Assembly: GCA_903813345.2 (NCBI GenBank)
Contig: CAIIXF020000012.1
Span: forward strand, 32,434,501-32,498,500
DNA length: 64,000 nucleotides
Origin: Owenia fusiformis
Taxonomy: Eukaryota; Annelida; Polychaeta; Sabellida; Oweniidae
Direction of reading: 5' to 3'
A program made the position numbers and the translations under genes. This document shows positions 1 to 11,939 of this stretch, piece by piece. How positions within the stretch are numbered: the first letter of the stretch is position 1; each line of letters opens with the position of its first letter. The notes under the pieces are model-generated. The model was given only the letters and a program-made list of their open reading frames with translations. It was not told where the DNA came from and ran no database searches.

Positions 1-1
1 A

Positions 2-1216
2 AACCCACGTTTGGAATTTGTGAAGGGAATACCAGAGGATATTGATGATTCAAGATACCTTGATACTTCGGTTCCTACTTTGATACTTCTCGATGATCTT
101 ATGAATGAAGCAACAAATGATCAACGGATATGTGATCTCTATAGCAAAGGCAGTCACCATCGAAATCTGTCTGTGATATGCCTGCTCCAGAATATGTATC
201 ACCAAGGGAAAATGAATAGATCGATGAGCTTAAACTCTCACTATATGATACTATTCAATAACCCGAGAGATCGCCAACAGGTGGCATTCTTATCGAGGCA
301 GATGTACCCCGGAAATGGAAACAAGTTGGTCAGAGCATATACCAACGCAACTAGTCAACCCTATGGTTACCTGCTTCTTGATCTGAAGCAAGAAACCCCA
401 GAACACAGCAGATTGAAACCAAATGCCTTTACAAAAAGTGAAGTAGAATTAGAAAGTCATCAAGGTTCCCGCAACTACAAAGAACCAATGAATGATTCAA
501 AGCACTTACTTGAAGGACAGGGTATTTCAGAAGTCGGATATCCGACGACGACATTTATAAATAGTAGTGATGTTAAGACTTACCCTTACTTGGAGCGTGA
601 AGTTCGAGAAGACAACATGGTATCCTGTGATGACTGTGGTTTAGTATTTGAAAGCATTCATGACTTACAGAGGCATATAAAAAATTGGTGTCAAGATCAG
701 GCACCACTACCCAAGAGGATGAGGACCCAATCTACCCGAAATATGGAGGAGAAGATTCCTCAAGACAAAGACAATGACGTTGATGACGATGATGGTGATT
801 TGAAAGCAAATGAAACATTTGCATTCTTAAAGAAGTGGTCTATAAGACAGAATGAGGAAGACCACAGACGTAAAGTGGATGAGTATATGGATAGAGGGAT
901 GGATAAGACAGAGGCCGTAGAAAAGGCAGATAATAAACTATTATCGAAGTATAAGGAAGAATTTATGAAAGGATATAAACATTTCGTCAAGCTAACAGTT
1001 GATGTAAAAGACAATGCGTTACACAGAAATATAATTGATTCGATAAATAATATGATGAGAAGGGGTGTCTCTGTGAACTTAGCCGTTAGGAAAACACTTT
1101 TAAAAAACAAACACAAGTTTGAGGAGGTCTTTATAGAGGATACAGACCAGGAAAGTAGCTCTGAGGAAGAACAGAGTGAATCCGAAAACGAGGCTGTTGA
1201 ATCAAGCACTGAGTGA
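2..1216 (+). CDS. Polinton packaging ATPase (FtsK/HerA type), 5'-truncated by window edge
   Basis: The frame is open from the window start, so the N-terminus and the expected Walker A loop are missing. Walker B is visible early as LILLDDLM, followed by a conserved stretch with LLQNMYHQGK and NNPRDRQQ that I associate with the Polinton/adintovirus ATPase. In the known family this enzyme pumps DNA into the capsid. Near residues 205-230 is a zinc-finger-like motif (CDDCG...HDLQRHIKNWC), and the C-terminal third is acidic and low in complexity, ending in Glu/Ser runs. It stops 59 bases before the integrase. The zinc-finger-like tail may be a family feature or a fusion; I cannot decide without a search. 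Confidence 0.75.
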   Translation, partial: NPRLEFVKGIPEDIDDSRYLDTSVPTLILLDDLMNEATNDQRICDLYSKGSHHRNLSVICLLQNMYHQGKMNRSMSLNSHYMILFNNPRDRQQVAFLSRQMYPGNGNKLVRAYTNATSQPYGYLLLDLKQETPEHSRLKPNAFTKSEVELESHQGSRNYKEPMNDSKHLLEGQGISEVGYPTTTFINSSDVKTYPYLEREVREDNMVSCDDCGLVFESIHDLQRHIKNWCQDQAPLPKRMRTQSTRNMEEKIPQDKDNDVDDDDGDLKANETFAFLKKWSIRQNEEDHRRKVDEYMDRGMDKTEAVEKADNKLLSKYKEEFMKGYKHFVKLTVDVKDNALHRNIIDSINNMMRRGVSVNLAVRKTLLKNKHKFEEVFIEDTDQESSSEEEQSESENEAVESSTE

Positions 1217-1275
1217 TAAATATTAGTTATTTTAAGAGAGATAATCATTAAGGAGTCAGATTCCGACAGTGTAAG

Positions 1276-2376
1276 ATGGCATATCAAGACTATTTAAAGA
1301 AATTATACTTTGACAGTCGAAATTCTGGAGCCTTTGCTGGACCAGACAAACTCTATAGAGCTGTGCTAAATGATGGGAAATACCAGCTGTCCCGTTATCA
1401 GATAAAGAAATGGTTGGACAATCAAGAAGCTTATGGCCTACAGAGACCTTATAAGAGACAATTTACTCGGAACAAAGTATATGTTTCACATATTGATGAA
1501 CAATGGGATGCTGATCTCATGGATATGTCTACTTGGTCAACAGAGAATGACAATACGAAGTTTATCCTAGTCGTCATTGACATCATGTCCCGTTTTGCCT
1601 GGGTTAAGCCTCTACCTAACAAGACGGGTAAAGCTGTTGCAGAGGCCTTTGATGACATCTTCAAAGAAGGGCAGCGTCAACCAGATGTCATTAGAACGGA
1701 TAAAGGTCAAGAATTTCGTGCGAGGGTCGTACAGACATTGCTGGCTCGATGGGAAGTACGCCATTTTGTTACGGAAAATACACCCAAAGCCAACTTTTCC
1801 GAGCGCCTTATAAAGACATTGAAGACGAAAATAATGAGGTTCATGACATATAAACAGAACAATAGATATATAGACAATTTGCAAAATTTTGTTAAAAGTT
1901 ATAATGCCACCTGGCATAGGAGCATAAAGATGGCTCCTAAAAATGTATCTAAAAATGATGAACTGGCCATTTGGTGGCGGATGTTCTATCCCAAATCAGC
2001 TGCTGTTAAAACTAGGTCAAAATATATATTTAAATTTCCCATTGGAGCTTTGGTTAGAAGTACCCAATCGAAACATATTTTTACAAGAGAATACAACGAG
2101 CATTGGACTGGTGAACTTTTTAAAGTAGCGCAACGTTTCATCAGACAGGGCCTTCCATTGTATCGTTTAAAAGATTTTCAAAATGAAGACATTAGGGGTA
2201 CTTTTTACCAAGCAGAGCTCCAGAGGGTACAAGCAAATGAAGATGATATTTGGAAGGTGGAAAAGATCCTAAAAACCCGAACAAGAAAGGGTCAAAAGGA
2301 ACATTTAGTGCGTTGGCAATATTGGCCTAAAAAGTTTGACTCGTGGGTCAAGGACTCTGATATAACATTATTGTAA
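1276..2376 (+). CDS. Polinton integrase with C-terminal chromodomain
   Basis: 366 residues starting at an ATG, complete. A helical N-terminal part (about 1-65) precedes the integrase core. The probable catalytic triad is D80 (in DADLMDM), D142 (in RTDKGQEF) and E176 (in NFSERLIKTLK), giving DDE spacing close to the retroviral D-D35-E pattern. Residues 327-364 read as a chromodomain (WKVEKIL...VRWQYWP...DSWV), which in related elements targets integration to modified chromatin. The reaction would be 3' processing and strand transfer of element ends. All three catalytic positions are kept and there is no frameshift, so it may be active. An LTR retrotransposon source is unlikely, because no reverse transcriptase or gag is adjacent and the neighbour is an ATPase. 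Confidence 0.85.
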   Translation: MAYQDYLKKLYFDSRNSGAFAGPDKLYRAVLNDGKYQLSRYQIKKWLDNQEAYGLQRPYKRQFTRNKVYVSHIDEQWDADLMDMSTWSTENDNTKFILVVIDIMSRFAWVKPLPNKTGKAVAEAFDDIFKEGQRQPDVIRTDKGQEFRARVVQTLLARWEVRHFVTENTPKANFSERLIKTLKTKIMRFMTYKQNNRYIDNLQNFVKSYNATWHRSIKMAPKNVSKNDELAIWWRMFYPKSAAVKTRSKYIFKFPIGALVRSTQSKHIFTREYNEHWTGELFKVAQRFIRQGLPLYRLKDFQNEDIRGTFYQAELQRVQANEDDIWKVEKILKTRTRKGQKEHLVRWQYWPKKFDSWVKDSDITLL

Positions 2377-2426
2377 ATATTGTATAGAAATGTAATTATG
2401 ATGTATATAATGCTGTATTATATGTA

Positions 2427-2432
2427 AATAAA
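2427..2432 (+). other. Polyadenylation hexamer after integrase
   Basis: AATAAA lies about 50 bases past the integrase stop and is the nearest candidate 3' end signal for the element's transcript. Confidence 0.45.
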
Positions 2433-2744
2433 ATGTTATGTGTGTTGAAAGAATTCGTGTTAAGTTCATAAGTGATAGTAGAGAGAGAGGTGAAGTTGTT
2501 ATATGATAACCATCCCCCATTTCTCATTGAGATAGTGTACCTAACATAAATATGGTCAAAAGTTAAAAAATTAGAATCTATAAATTCCCCAACTTTAACT
2601 AAAGATTCCTGAAAATAGATGTTTCAAGAGCAATTGCGTGATCTTGCATAATGTATTCATGAAACGAGTGAGACAAATGCCATCGTTATCCTTATTCATA
2701 TGATATAAGGCTATCAATATGGCTACTTTTACGTTTCCTGCCAA

Positions 2745-3065
2745 AAATATGATCCACTTGCCCAGGTAAAGTTAAAATGGCTGAACTTCCTCTAGGAAAT
2801 CATGAACCTGCCCAGACTGAATAAAAGATGGCTAACTTCCGTTTTAAAACCTGCCCAGACCGACTCAAAGATGCCTCACTTCCGCTATGATGTCACCTTC
2901 TTACCCAGACAGATTCAAAATGGCTGAACATCCGCTATAATGTCATCAACTTGCCCAGACAGAATTCAAAATGGCTGACTTCCTGCCAGGAGATTCGAAA
3001 TGACTGACTTCCGGTTAAAATGGCTGACTTCCGGTCAAAATGGCTAACTTCCGGTTTTAGATGAC
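2745..3065 (+). repeat. Degenerate minisatellite, AAAATGGCTGACTTCCGG unit
   Basis: The core AAAATGGCTGACTTCCGGT recurs with varying spacers and becomes regular near the end, where three copies sit 18-20 bases apart. CCCAGACAGA spacers recur in the earlier part. No open frame fits it. Confidence 0.7.
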
Positions 3066-3124
3066 CAGCCTAGTGACCAGCCTGGCCTCATGGGACCAAA
3101 AATCCTACTACTAACATACCATAC

Positions 3125-3242
3125 TATTATATACTGGGCTTATTTTCAATAAAATACCCGTAGCAGACGTAGCTATACCAAGCATGGACCATGACATACC
3201 TGTATACTCCTTCTTATGTGTAGCAAGCGTAGTTGTATTTTG
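3125..3242 (-). repeat. Solo inverted copy of the 132-bp satellite unit
   Basis: CAATAAAATACCCGTAGCAG and the following AGACGTAGCTATACC are the reverse complement of the core of the tandem array at 10235-11395. The nearby AGCAAGCGTAG matches the array's second conserved block in the same orientation. Confidence 0.7.
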
Positions 3243-4508
3243 TACATACTTACGTTGTCAATTCTAATGTACGTTGTCTCAATGCTCGTACCTCAATTCA
3301 CAGTTAACCCTAATGCAGGCAAAGTATTTTTCATCACGTTAACTTGGAAATTAGAGCGGGGGGTGTCAGATGCATGTCATATTGAAACTTAACAATTACA
3401 GTCAGTTTACACTTGACACAAGTTGCCGCTCCCTCATCGTCAGGTTATAATTATTGTGATTTGCACCTAGAACGCATCCGACACCTTGTAATTCAGTTAT
3501 ATTGCAAGTACGAAGCACGAATGTGGTATTTTTCTTGTACGATAAATAAAATTCCTCGCAAAAAGTCTGTAATGACTGCGGGTCATTCTTAAACGTTATT
3601 TCTAGAGTTGATTATGCAACCAAGTGGCTCGATGCAGTAATCGCTAGCACTGAGATTGGATTGAATAGTGTATTAAAATGCTAGTCAACGTGTTTGATAA
3701 CTTTGATTGGACACTTTAGATATTTAGCTTATTAATTTTGTATATATATAGTGTTCACTGTCCATCCATTGAGACACAAGAGTGTGTTATTGTCTGTACG
3801 CGTGGATATAATTTATAAGTTTACACTCATCGTCAAAATCCTGTCTTTTTATACGTTTTAAACTTACAGTATATCTCAATTAAAACTTTCATAACATGTA
3901 TTTCATGTATAATTCACTCGTCCGTGTTATGAACCACGTTAAAGGGTCTTATGTGTAGAAGAGCCACAAGAGCAATGTGCATGTATTGAGTTGGTAATGT
4001 ACACATTACAACGATGCGACGGATATTACATTCGCAGTTATGCCTGAGTCACATTTGTACCGATCGACTTCTTGTGTCTTAATTGAACTTTTGTCATAGG
4101 TAATAAGACCCAAACTTGCGATTAAAATTTTGAAGTGAGATACGGACTCTTGGATTGACGCTAGCTTTTTTGGAAAATATTGATGGTAAACCCTGGGAGC
4201 CAATCCTCCTTGTGTCAAATGGGTACAATGGGAACAAGGACTCATATAGACACGGGGTACCATCGAATAATTTTGGCATTAAGTACTAGGTTGTTGTTCG
4301 CGTGTAAATATTACTACTTCAAATTCGCTACATTTATCAAATAAATATCAATTTTCCTTCATTATCAATAACAAACGTGTTTTAAGATTCAAAATCATAA
4401 GATTTTAGATGTTTTCAATCAAATTTGTCTTGAGAGATTTTTGGAGTATTTTTTCATGTTAAGTATGCTATTAAACCCACTGAATTTTATGCCATCTATC
4501 GACAGTCC
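3243..4508. other. No gene seen
   Basis: AT-rich DNA with stops in all frames. Short open stretches here have no splice context or recognisable motif. Confidence 0.5.
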
Positions 4509-4726
4509 CAGGCCCGTAGCCAGGGGGGGGGGGGGTTCGCTGGATTCGGGCGAACCCCCCCCCCCCTGGCCAAAAATTCTTTCAAAATCATGCAGTTTTT
4601 CACCATTTTGAGCACTTCTCAAGTGATTTTAGCCATATTTGGGCCAAAATTGTCAAATGTGAACCCCCCCTGGAATTTTTTGAAAAATGACCCCCCCCCC
4701 CTTGGCAAATCCTGGCTACGGGCCTG
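4509..4726. mobile_element. Short non-autonomous TIR element with poly-G/poly-C ends (MITE)
   Basis: It begins CAGGCCCGTAGCCAGG and ends with the exact reverse complement, CCTGGCTACGGGCCTG. Runs of G and C lie just inside the ends. AGTCC occurs directly before and directly after, consistent with a 5-bp target-site duplication. It has no coding capacity. A related element is at 29905-30130. Confidence 0.75.
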
Positions 4727-5340
4727 AGTCCTGAAGGCCATTCATGAAGTACATATACTACTAAAATAAGACATCTATACATCTATTTAGGGTCCCAGGA
4801 TGTATTGCCCCCTGGACCATATATTCAAGGAGACTCCATTTACTCAGACACAGGTGTAAAGGTATTTCTGGTCCTACCGAAATATGGTGCATAGCACAAC
4901 ATTTAACATTTGTGTTCTTCAAATAAGCTAAATGTACATTTCTAAATATAGTTATAATTATACCAAAGAAGAAATATATATGAAATCGTCAAGGTTGAGT
5001 GTGTACTATGGTTGAGTTTAATTGACCAAGTAAAGGGTTGAGTTAACTGAGGGCCGAGTTTACTAGCTAAGGTCTGGGTTGAATTTATCTCTACAAAAAA
5101 AGTAACTAATTTACATTTAATCCTAAACATAACTTTAATCAAAACACCAAGAAACATCGTTTATTTATAAGCCTTAATATACCACGTGATACAACATCAG
5201 TTTTATCTGATGCATGTAATCCATGCATAAACCTCAATTTCATTCATTTTCACATTTGTGTATACCCGTACCTAGGTGAATCTTTTCTGAAGTTAATGCA
5301 TCTATCAAATATACACATTTATAAACGTATGATCAAATAT

Positions 5341-5440
5341 ACACTCCCCTCCAAAAGTTTGGCAACTTTAGCACCCCCCTCCCCCCCCCCCCCATTGAAC
5401 TACGTGTTGAAGCCGTTTATATTTGAATTCTTATTTACAC
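5341..5440 (+). repeat. Solo left end of a Tc1-like short element
   Basis: ACACTCCCCTCCAAAAGTTTGG resembles Tc1-type termini. About 90 bases, including CATTGAACTACGTGTTGAAG, match the segment at 36756-36845. No right end is seen nearby. Confidence 0.5.
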
Positions 5441-5487
5441 AACCTGTTTATTTGTATGTTGGTTCTTTCAAGATTCCTGTTTGCAAT

Positions 5488-5590
5488 ATGCAATATAAAA
5501 CAATCAATAATGCAATGCAATATAAAACAATCAATAATGCAATTGCAATATAAAACAATCAATAATGCAATGCAATATAAAACAATCAAA
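5488..5590 (+). repeat. Short tandem repeat, about 31-32 bp unit, three to four copies
   Basis: The unit contains TATAAAACAATCAATAATGC, is nearly identical between copies, and forms a small minisatellite. Confidence 0.8.
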
Positions 5591-5759
5591 GTGGAACACT
5601 GGATTTTCAAACATTGGAATAACCTTGAAACACCTTCTACAGTGAGATATTCTAGGGTACTTAATTACGTTTTTATATAAATCTGAACAAAATGGCACAG
5701 TTCAATAATGAGGGAATCAGGATTAGTTCTTGTGTTTAACTCTTGGCTCATCTCAGTCA

Positions 5760-8700
5760 TCACGGACAACAAACGACTTTCCTCTTTCTTTGTCCTCGCC
5801 TTTTCATGGTCCCCTTTTGGACTATAAAATGAAACATGTATTGATTGTAGACATCTGCAATCATTAACATCATAAAAATGATTGATTAGCTATAGTTTTA
5901 ATTTGTATAATTTAGCGGGATGCAACTCTATAAATTGGCAATTGAACTAGTTATATATTTGAATATGATTTAATATAATTAGCATTATTCATTATGATTT
6001 GAAATGCTTTAATATGATTTATACGAGGGTCGATCATAAAGTTCTCAAAATATCTTCTTTATATTTCAATATTATCTTTTGAAAGCTTCACAGAATGTAC
6101 ATCATGGAATGTTTTGTTGTTATTTAGAATACCAGAAACATTAGATTAGAAATGGTTGCCATAGTAAGTTCAAAATCAATGTACCTGGGGCAAATAAAAA
6201 CTAGCTACAATAGGACCCATTTATCATGTTTGAATGTATATCAATAAGTTGTCAAATAAGCTATCAAACACATCAAATTGTCAAATACTATGTGCTCTTG
6301 ACTGTTTTGAACTATTAGAATGATCATATGAATTGTATATGATCTCATAATGGATATTTGTTATGCTTCATCAGAAGTGACTGTTATACCCTATGGCTGT
6401 TTTGTCAAAAATCACGAAGAAAATTGATTTTGTCCCTTTAGTTATTAATGTGTTCAGTGTGTTATTTTGTTGATGATATCTTAGCAATTTATTTGGGGAA
6501 AGCCGAATGTTTGGTTTAAACACAATAAAATCTTCACTCTTAATTGCAATTGATTAATTATTAGCAGATGGGATAATTGATCAAGTGAGAAAGCACAAGT
6601 CTAATAAACCATTGAACAACATACCTTCTTTATGAGTCTCCTCATCACCCTGGCTGTCTTCTGTAGCAGATTGGGGATCATTAAGAATGCTCTGACTCGG
6701 CTCGTCTGTCGCCTCTTGGTCACATTGTCCGCCTTCATTTGAAACTATAATATATAATAAGCGTGAAGTTGAAGAAAGGAAAAACACATGCTCATACAAT
6801 GTGCTGTTCTGTATTCACAAAATGTTTGTCCCAATTTCCATTTTCCCCTTCATTTGCTGAATTTTTATTTGATTTTATTATTGTAACGTGATGTTAGTTT
6901 ACCTACATGTGTCTGTTTCAAGTTTTTTGTGGATATATGATTTCAATATCAAAATACAATTACTCTCACTCTGATCAAGTAAAGAAACTCAATTACACCT
7001 CTAAATGTAAATTATCTATTAACACAAATAAACAGAATCAAAACTATAGACTATACCAACAAATGTAATACCCGAAGCACACAATGGGCACTATCAATCA
7101 CATTAAAGTTATATTTGGCTTCCGGTTTTGATTTCCATAATCATTTAGTTATTTTGATACTCAAACTATGGCCGGAATTCGCTTGCAAATCGTAGATATT
7201 GACCTTCAGTCACAAATCTTTAGATTTTATAGATCACAAAAAATTGTTAAAACTTGTGACAAAAATAGTACATTTGATTTAACATATACTATTACTGATC
7301 AAAGCCCCTGGCATGAGAAAAAATATTTTGCGTTTTTTGTATCAGTGACCGGCCTTCTTTGTATTGCATATATATCAGATAGATGGTGCTGACTGTGATG
7401 TATCATACCTGTTGGCCCTGTACCTGTTGCTGGATCGTTCAGAGCATCCTTAATGATCTCCAGTTGATCATTCTCTATTGCGTCCTCGAATATAAATATT
7501 CCCCGGCCGCTTACTCCTCCTCTGTACCTCCTTGGTTTCGCATATTCGCCATATCCTCCTATCTTTATTTCCTCCATTAGCTTTTCTTTGGATAAGCTTG
7601 TTTTAGCCAAGTATTGGTTGGCCACAAAGATGCCCGTTCTTCCCTTTGAAGAGCCCATCTGAACATAGTTGATTGCGACACCCTGAAATTAAACAATATA
7701 TAATTAATTATGTTGTTCAGCTCTCAAAAGTTAATGGTATCTATGATGATGCTCAATCAGATGTCCTTTGTAACTAATATACCTTAAATCATACAACAAT
7801 ATTTGTGGAGAGAACATATATAACATATTGCGAAGTTTACAAAAAGAACTATTTTGATGCATATCGTTTGTGTTGGATATTTTTTTTAATATCCAAAGGT
7901 GTATGTGAGTGTATTCTAATTTGGACCAACTAATCAATAGACCCTTAATGTCCCCCGCAATGAAAACCCTACAATGAAATAATAGCACGATCAATTGATA
8001 GAACGACCTACTGCAGGAGAGAGCGGGGTAAGATGGAACGCAAGGTGAGACGGAACGTTGGATTTTTATTGAATACTTGTTTAAAAGAGGTTACTGAAGT
8101 AAACTTTTTTTGAAAATACATCAAGTGATCTTTCTGTTCAACCACAATTTCTTGTCGGCTTCAACTAATACTTTAATAAAAAGCCAACGTTCCGTCTCAC
8201 CCTGCGTTCCATATTACCCCGCCCTCCCCTACAAGACATACGTACGCGTTCATTCATGCATGTCTCAATGACATTCTCTAGAAATTTTTCCACAGTGCCC
8301 AGTTGTCTCTTGTGGAATGCCTGTATGTGGCGTCTATTTTTGTCCAAGTACACAACAATCATTTCCCTGACACCAACCTGTGTCATGGTGGACAATTGCA
8401 TCAATATCTGGAAATTAATCAAATGAGAACATGTATCATTTAAAATAGCATATATTTTTTGAAAAAGTATATCAATGTTTTGACCAGTTGATTTGCTCGA
8501 CTGAAAAACCAAGATTGTGTAAACAAAACGAATAATAATGCCAATCTGTTTGCTTAATACTGATTCTGTTAATCTATGAATAAGCAAAACTGAATTTACA
8601 GTCTCTTCAAATACAAATTGCAATAAAGATATAAAAACCATGAGAACGAATCTGTTATTTACATGTTACATGCTTACCACTAGAAAAGCAAAAAAAACGT

Positions 8701-9081
8701 ATGAAGGCAATGCAACATGTATTTGATAAAATTTAAACAAGTAAGCATGAGTTGAACATTTATTAGAAAATTACGTTTCTGGTATACTTATTATTGGTGG
8801 AAAAGTATGCAATTAGTATTACCTCTTCTGTGTACGCAAATAGCAACGCATACATCAAATGAGACTCATCGAGAATGTCTGGAAACTTATCCTTTATCAT
8901 TTTTAGGTACGTCACTTCTATTCTATTTGGTGTGGGCCTCGCCCGAATGAACATGCCCACTAACGCCGACAAGCCTCCGTGTTTCACAGTTTGGTACATT
9001 ACTTTGTGGTACCCTATCTCCTGGCTTGACCCTTGTATACTGTCCCCTGAGAAGCATATATACACGCATCTTCTTTGAATC
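5760..9081 (-). CDS. Unrecognised multi-exon gene, 3' part (five exons)
   Basis: Five minus-strand exons join with consistent phases: 9081-8823, 8407-8246, 7682-7409, 6744-6625 and 5821-5760, ending in TGA. Introns follow GT-AG. The phase-2 start of the first exon means more exons lie upstream; I could not place them. The protein reads QRRCVYICFSGDS in the first exon and GKFLENVIE-like helical sequence in the second (seen as TVEKFLENVIETCMNER). The third is Gly/Arg-rich (KPRRYRGGVSGRGIFIFED), the fourth acidic and polar (about 40 residues). The last gives a basic tail, KRRGQRKRKVVCCP, that looks like a nuclear localisation signal. I do not recognise the family. A host protein is favoured over a transposon because every junction keeps phase. 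A MITE sits in the second visible intron, directly beside exon 8407-8246. Confidence 0.6.
8012..8231. mobile_element. MITE with about 55-bp terminal inverted repeats
   Basis: The left end carries GGGGTAAGATGGAACGC then GGTGAGACGGAACGTTGG. The right end is its near-perfect reverse complement (GCGTTCCATATTACCCC, preceded by CCAACGTTCCGTCTCACC). It is about 220 bp, has no coding capacity, and sits in an intron of the minus-strand gene within 20 bases of an exon. Confidence 0.8.
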
Positions 9082-10234
9082 CTAAAATCGAGCATCAACA
9101 TTTGTAAATGAATTGTTGTACACATATAAAAAACTTTTCTGAGAGGCACGCACGTTGACATCATACTTCGGGTCAAATAAACAAAAATGTAGTTTCATAT
9201 ATTATGCTCACATTGGACGTTTCAGATCGTCCTAATATTGTATATCAAAACTATTAAGTAGATGTTTTATGTAGTAGGTGTTCTATGTAGCAAAAATAGT
9301 TAGTTTGAAAAATAAATTAATGTAATAATCAGAACTCATTATATTTCTTTTGTAATTGTGTGAGCCCAGAATGTCGTTGTCTTCACAGATTAACAAAGTA
9401 GGTGTAATTAGGAGAAAAAATATGCTTGGTGTTATGAACAATAGAATTGATCAATGAAATATACATTTTTATACGAATAAGTACATATTTTTGCGAGAAG
9501 CCAAATTTCTATTAACGCTATACGCATAAACATAAGTCGTGGTTTCACTTTTGATCTATCTCTCTAGTTGCTATTATTATGTAGAGAACTGATAAAGTTG
9601 CAGGAAAGGAGGTCCTTCATCCTATATATTAGCATTTTTCATCAATTTTTTAACCTCTTATCTTATAAATTACTGCTTGGACATATGGGGAGATAGAATA
9701 ATGTTATGTGTGAACTTTTGCATGATACACAATATTGTGTGCCATTCGAGTTGTAGACAGATTCACTTGCAACCAATTTAATTACGTTAAAATAAATCAT
9801 GAAATTTCGTGACAATTGCAAGTGTTTAGCATGGAAGTCTATGGCTATGTGGCCCAACCAAAACAATGACCCTAAGATGAATGCTTCTATGAAAGTATTA
9901 TATTCAATTCTTAAAGCCTGAAAGCTAATTAAATCAATTAGCTGACTTTTGATAGATGTCTCTGCAATTACAATGGTAATATGGCAAATATAAAGATGTC
10001 ACTATGATTAAAGTAACACATAGACGATACATCTATAAAACCCCAAAAAGTAATAGATATGACTATATGTTAGATAAAAAGAGATTTAAAAAACATTGGG
10101 GGCCATAGATAAATAACTTTGCCACGACCGAGATTAAAACCACCAAATATGGGGTTGGAAGACCATAGCCTTAATCATAATCCACTAGATCAAGTTGAGA
10201 TGAACTGGTAATTTCTAAGCTATCTCACCTTCCG
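9082..10234. other. No gene seen
   Basis: AT-rich. It must hold upstream intron, and perhaps exons, of the minus-strand gene ending at 5760, but no exon with acceptor, donor and matching phase could be picked out. Confidence 0.4.
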
Positions 10235-11395
10235 GGCTACGCCAACTACGCTTGCTACACCAAAACATGAGTCTATAGGTATACACACACAGTGCCATGG
10301 TTCACCCTGGGTATAGCTACGTCTGCTACGGGTATTTTATTGAAACTAACCACATCATAGTATGTACTGTGTTGACTACGCCAACTACGCTTGCTACACC
10401 AAAATATGAGTGTATAGGTATACAGACACACTGCCATGGTTCACTGTGGGTATAGCTACGTCTGCTACGGGTATTTTATTGAAAATAACCACATGATAGT
10501 ATGTTGACTACGCCAACTACGCTTGCTACACCAAAACATTGGTCTATAGGTATACATACACACTGGCATGGTCTACCCTAGGTATAGCTACGTCTGCTAC
10601 GGGTATTTTATTGAAAATAACCACATGATAGTATGTTGACTACGCCAACTACGCTTGCTACACCAAAACATTGGTCTATAGGTATACATACACACTGGCA
10701 TGGTCCACCCTAGGTATAGCTACGTCTGCTACGGGTATTTTATATGCAAATAACCACATGATAGTATGTTGACTACGCCAACTACGCTTGCTACACCAAA
10801 ACATTGGTCTCTAGGTATACATACACACTGTCATGGTCCACCCTAGGTATAGCTACGTCTGCTACGGGTATTTTATTGAAAATAACCACATGATAGTATG
10901 TTGACTACGCCAACTACGCTTGCTACACCAAAACATTGGTCTATAGGTATACATACACACTGGCATGGTCCACCCTAGGTATAGCTACGTCTGCTACGGG
11001 TATTTTATTGAAAATAACCACATAATAGTATGTTGACTACGCCAACTACGCTTGCTACACCAAAACATTGGTCTATAGGTATACATACACACTCTCATGG
11101 TCCATCCTAGGTATAGCTACGTCTGCTACGGGCATTTTATTGAAAATAACCACATGAAAGTATGTTGACTACGCCAACTACGCTTGCTACACCAAAACAT
11201 TGGTCTATAGGCATACATACACACTGTCATGTACTGCTACGTCTGCTACGGGCATTTATTTGAAGAAAAACAGTATGGTATGTTTACTACGCCAGCTACG
11301 CTTGCTACACGGAAACATGAGTCTGTAGGTATACTCACACACTGTCATGGTTCACCCTAGGCCTACGCCAACTACGCTTGCTTCACCAAAACATG
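10235..11395 (+). repeat. Satellite array, about 132-bp unit, eight to nine copies
   Basis: Copies of AGCTACGTCTGCTACGGG recur at spacings of 139, 132, 132, 133, 132, 132 and 120 bases. Each unit also carries GACTACGCCAACTACGCTTG and TATACATACACACTGGCATG. Central units are nearly identical and both edges are diverged, as expected from unequal exchange. The unit's own core holds short inverted GTAGC/GCTAC motifs. Confidence 0.95.
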
Positions 11396-11939
11396 ATCAG
11401 GGTACATTACGTATGTACGCGTGATTTTACATGTTGGTTGCGCTTTCTACACATGTGCGAGCCTACCAAAGCCACATTTGTCTGCATGTTACAGAAATCA
11501 TCACGAAATATGTTCACCTATCTAAGGGATTGTAACATGGGCATGTTATATTGATACATGTCAAGTAGGTGATCACCGCACACGTGCCGCCTAAAGCCTC
11601 ATATGACTAGTGTCTTACATTTGTCTTATGACCTGCTTATCTTAAAGGGGTCATATGAAATATTTAAACATCAAGTGACATACACTCCCTCAATTATATG
11701 TTTACCAAACGAAAGTGCCCCTTTAAATCACTCGATAAACCTGTTGATATTTAGAATTTTGAAAAAACTGTCAAATTTGTCGTAAACTTTGTAATTATTG
11801 TAATTAAGGACAAAATTAAGATTCGGATATTGACACATAGGATTTGATCTGCTATCTAATGCCAAAACTTCAGGTTGCCAATCTAATGGAGGGGAGTGTA
11901 GCGTTTTATCTATTGAAATTGCTCTATCATTCTTCACAA
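11396..11939. other. No gene seen; upstream of the DsbA-like gene
   Basis: Non-coding by frame. It holds the remains of the satellite edge and the presumed distal promoter of the next gene. Confidence 0.4.

Larger units (their letters stand above)
1..2450 (+). mobile_element. Polinton/Maverick (adintovirus-like) fragment, right part
   Basis: Two adjacent same-strand open frames, a packaging-type ATPase followed by a retroviral-type integrase with chromodomain, are a combination typical of Polinton/Maverick elements. The element enters from beyond the left edge, so capsid, protease and polymerase genes, if present, are not visible. A polyadenylation hexamer lies just after the integrase. No terminal inverted repeat can be assigned, because the partner end is outside the window. 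The right boundary is therefore arbitrary and could lie several hundred bases further on. Both frames are open with no internal stops, which suggests a fairly young copy. Confidence 0.8.

Noticed and set aside
760-1917. Frames overlapping the ATPase and integrase in other phases
   Set aside because: Shadows of the two Polinton genes, which carry Walker B, DDE and chromodomain motifs.
10235-11395. Regularly spaced array considered as a CRISPR
   Set aside because: The full 132-bp unit repeats with no unique spacers, and the DNA is eukaryotic.
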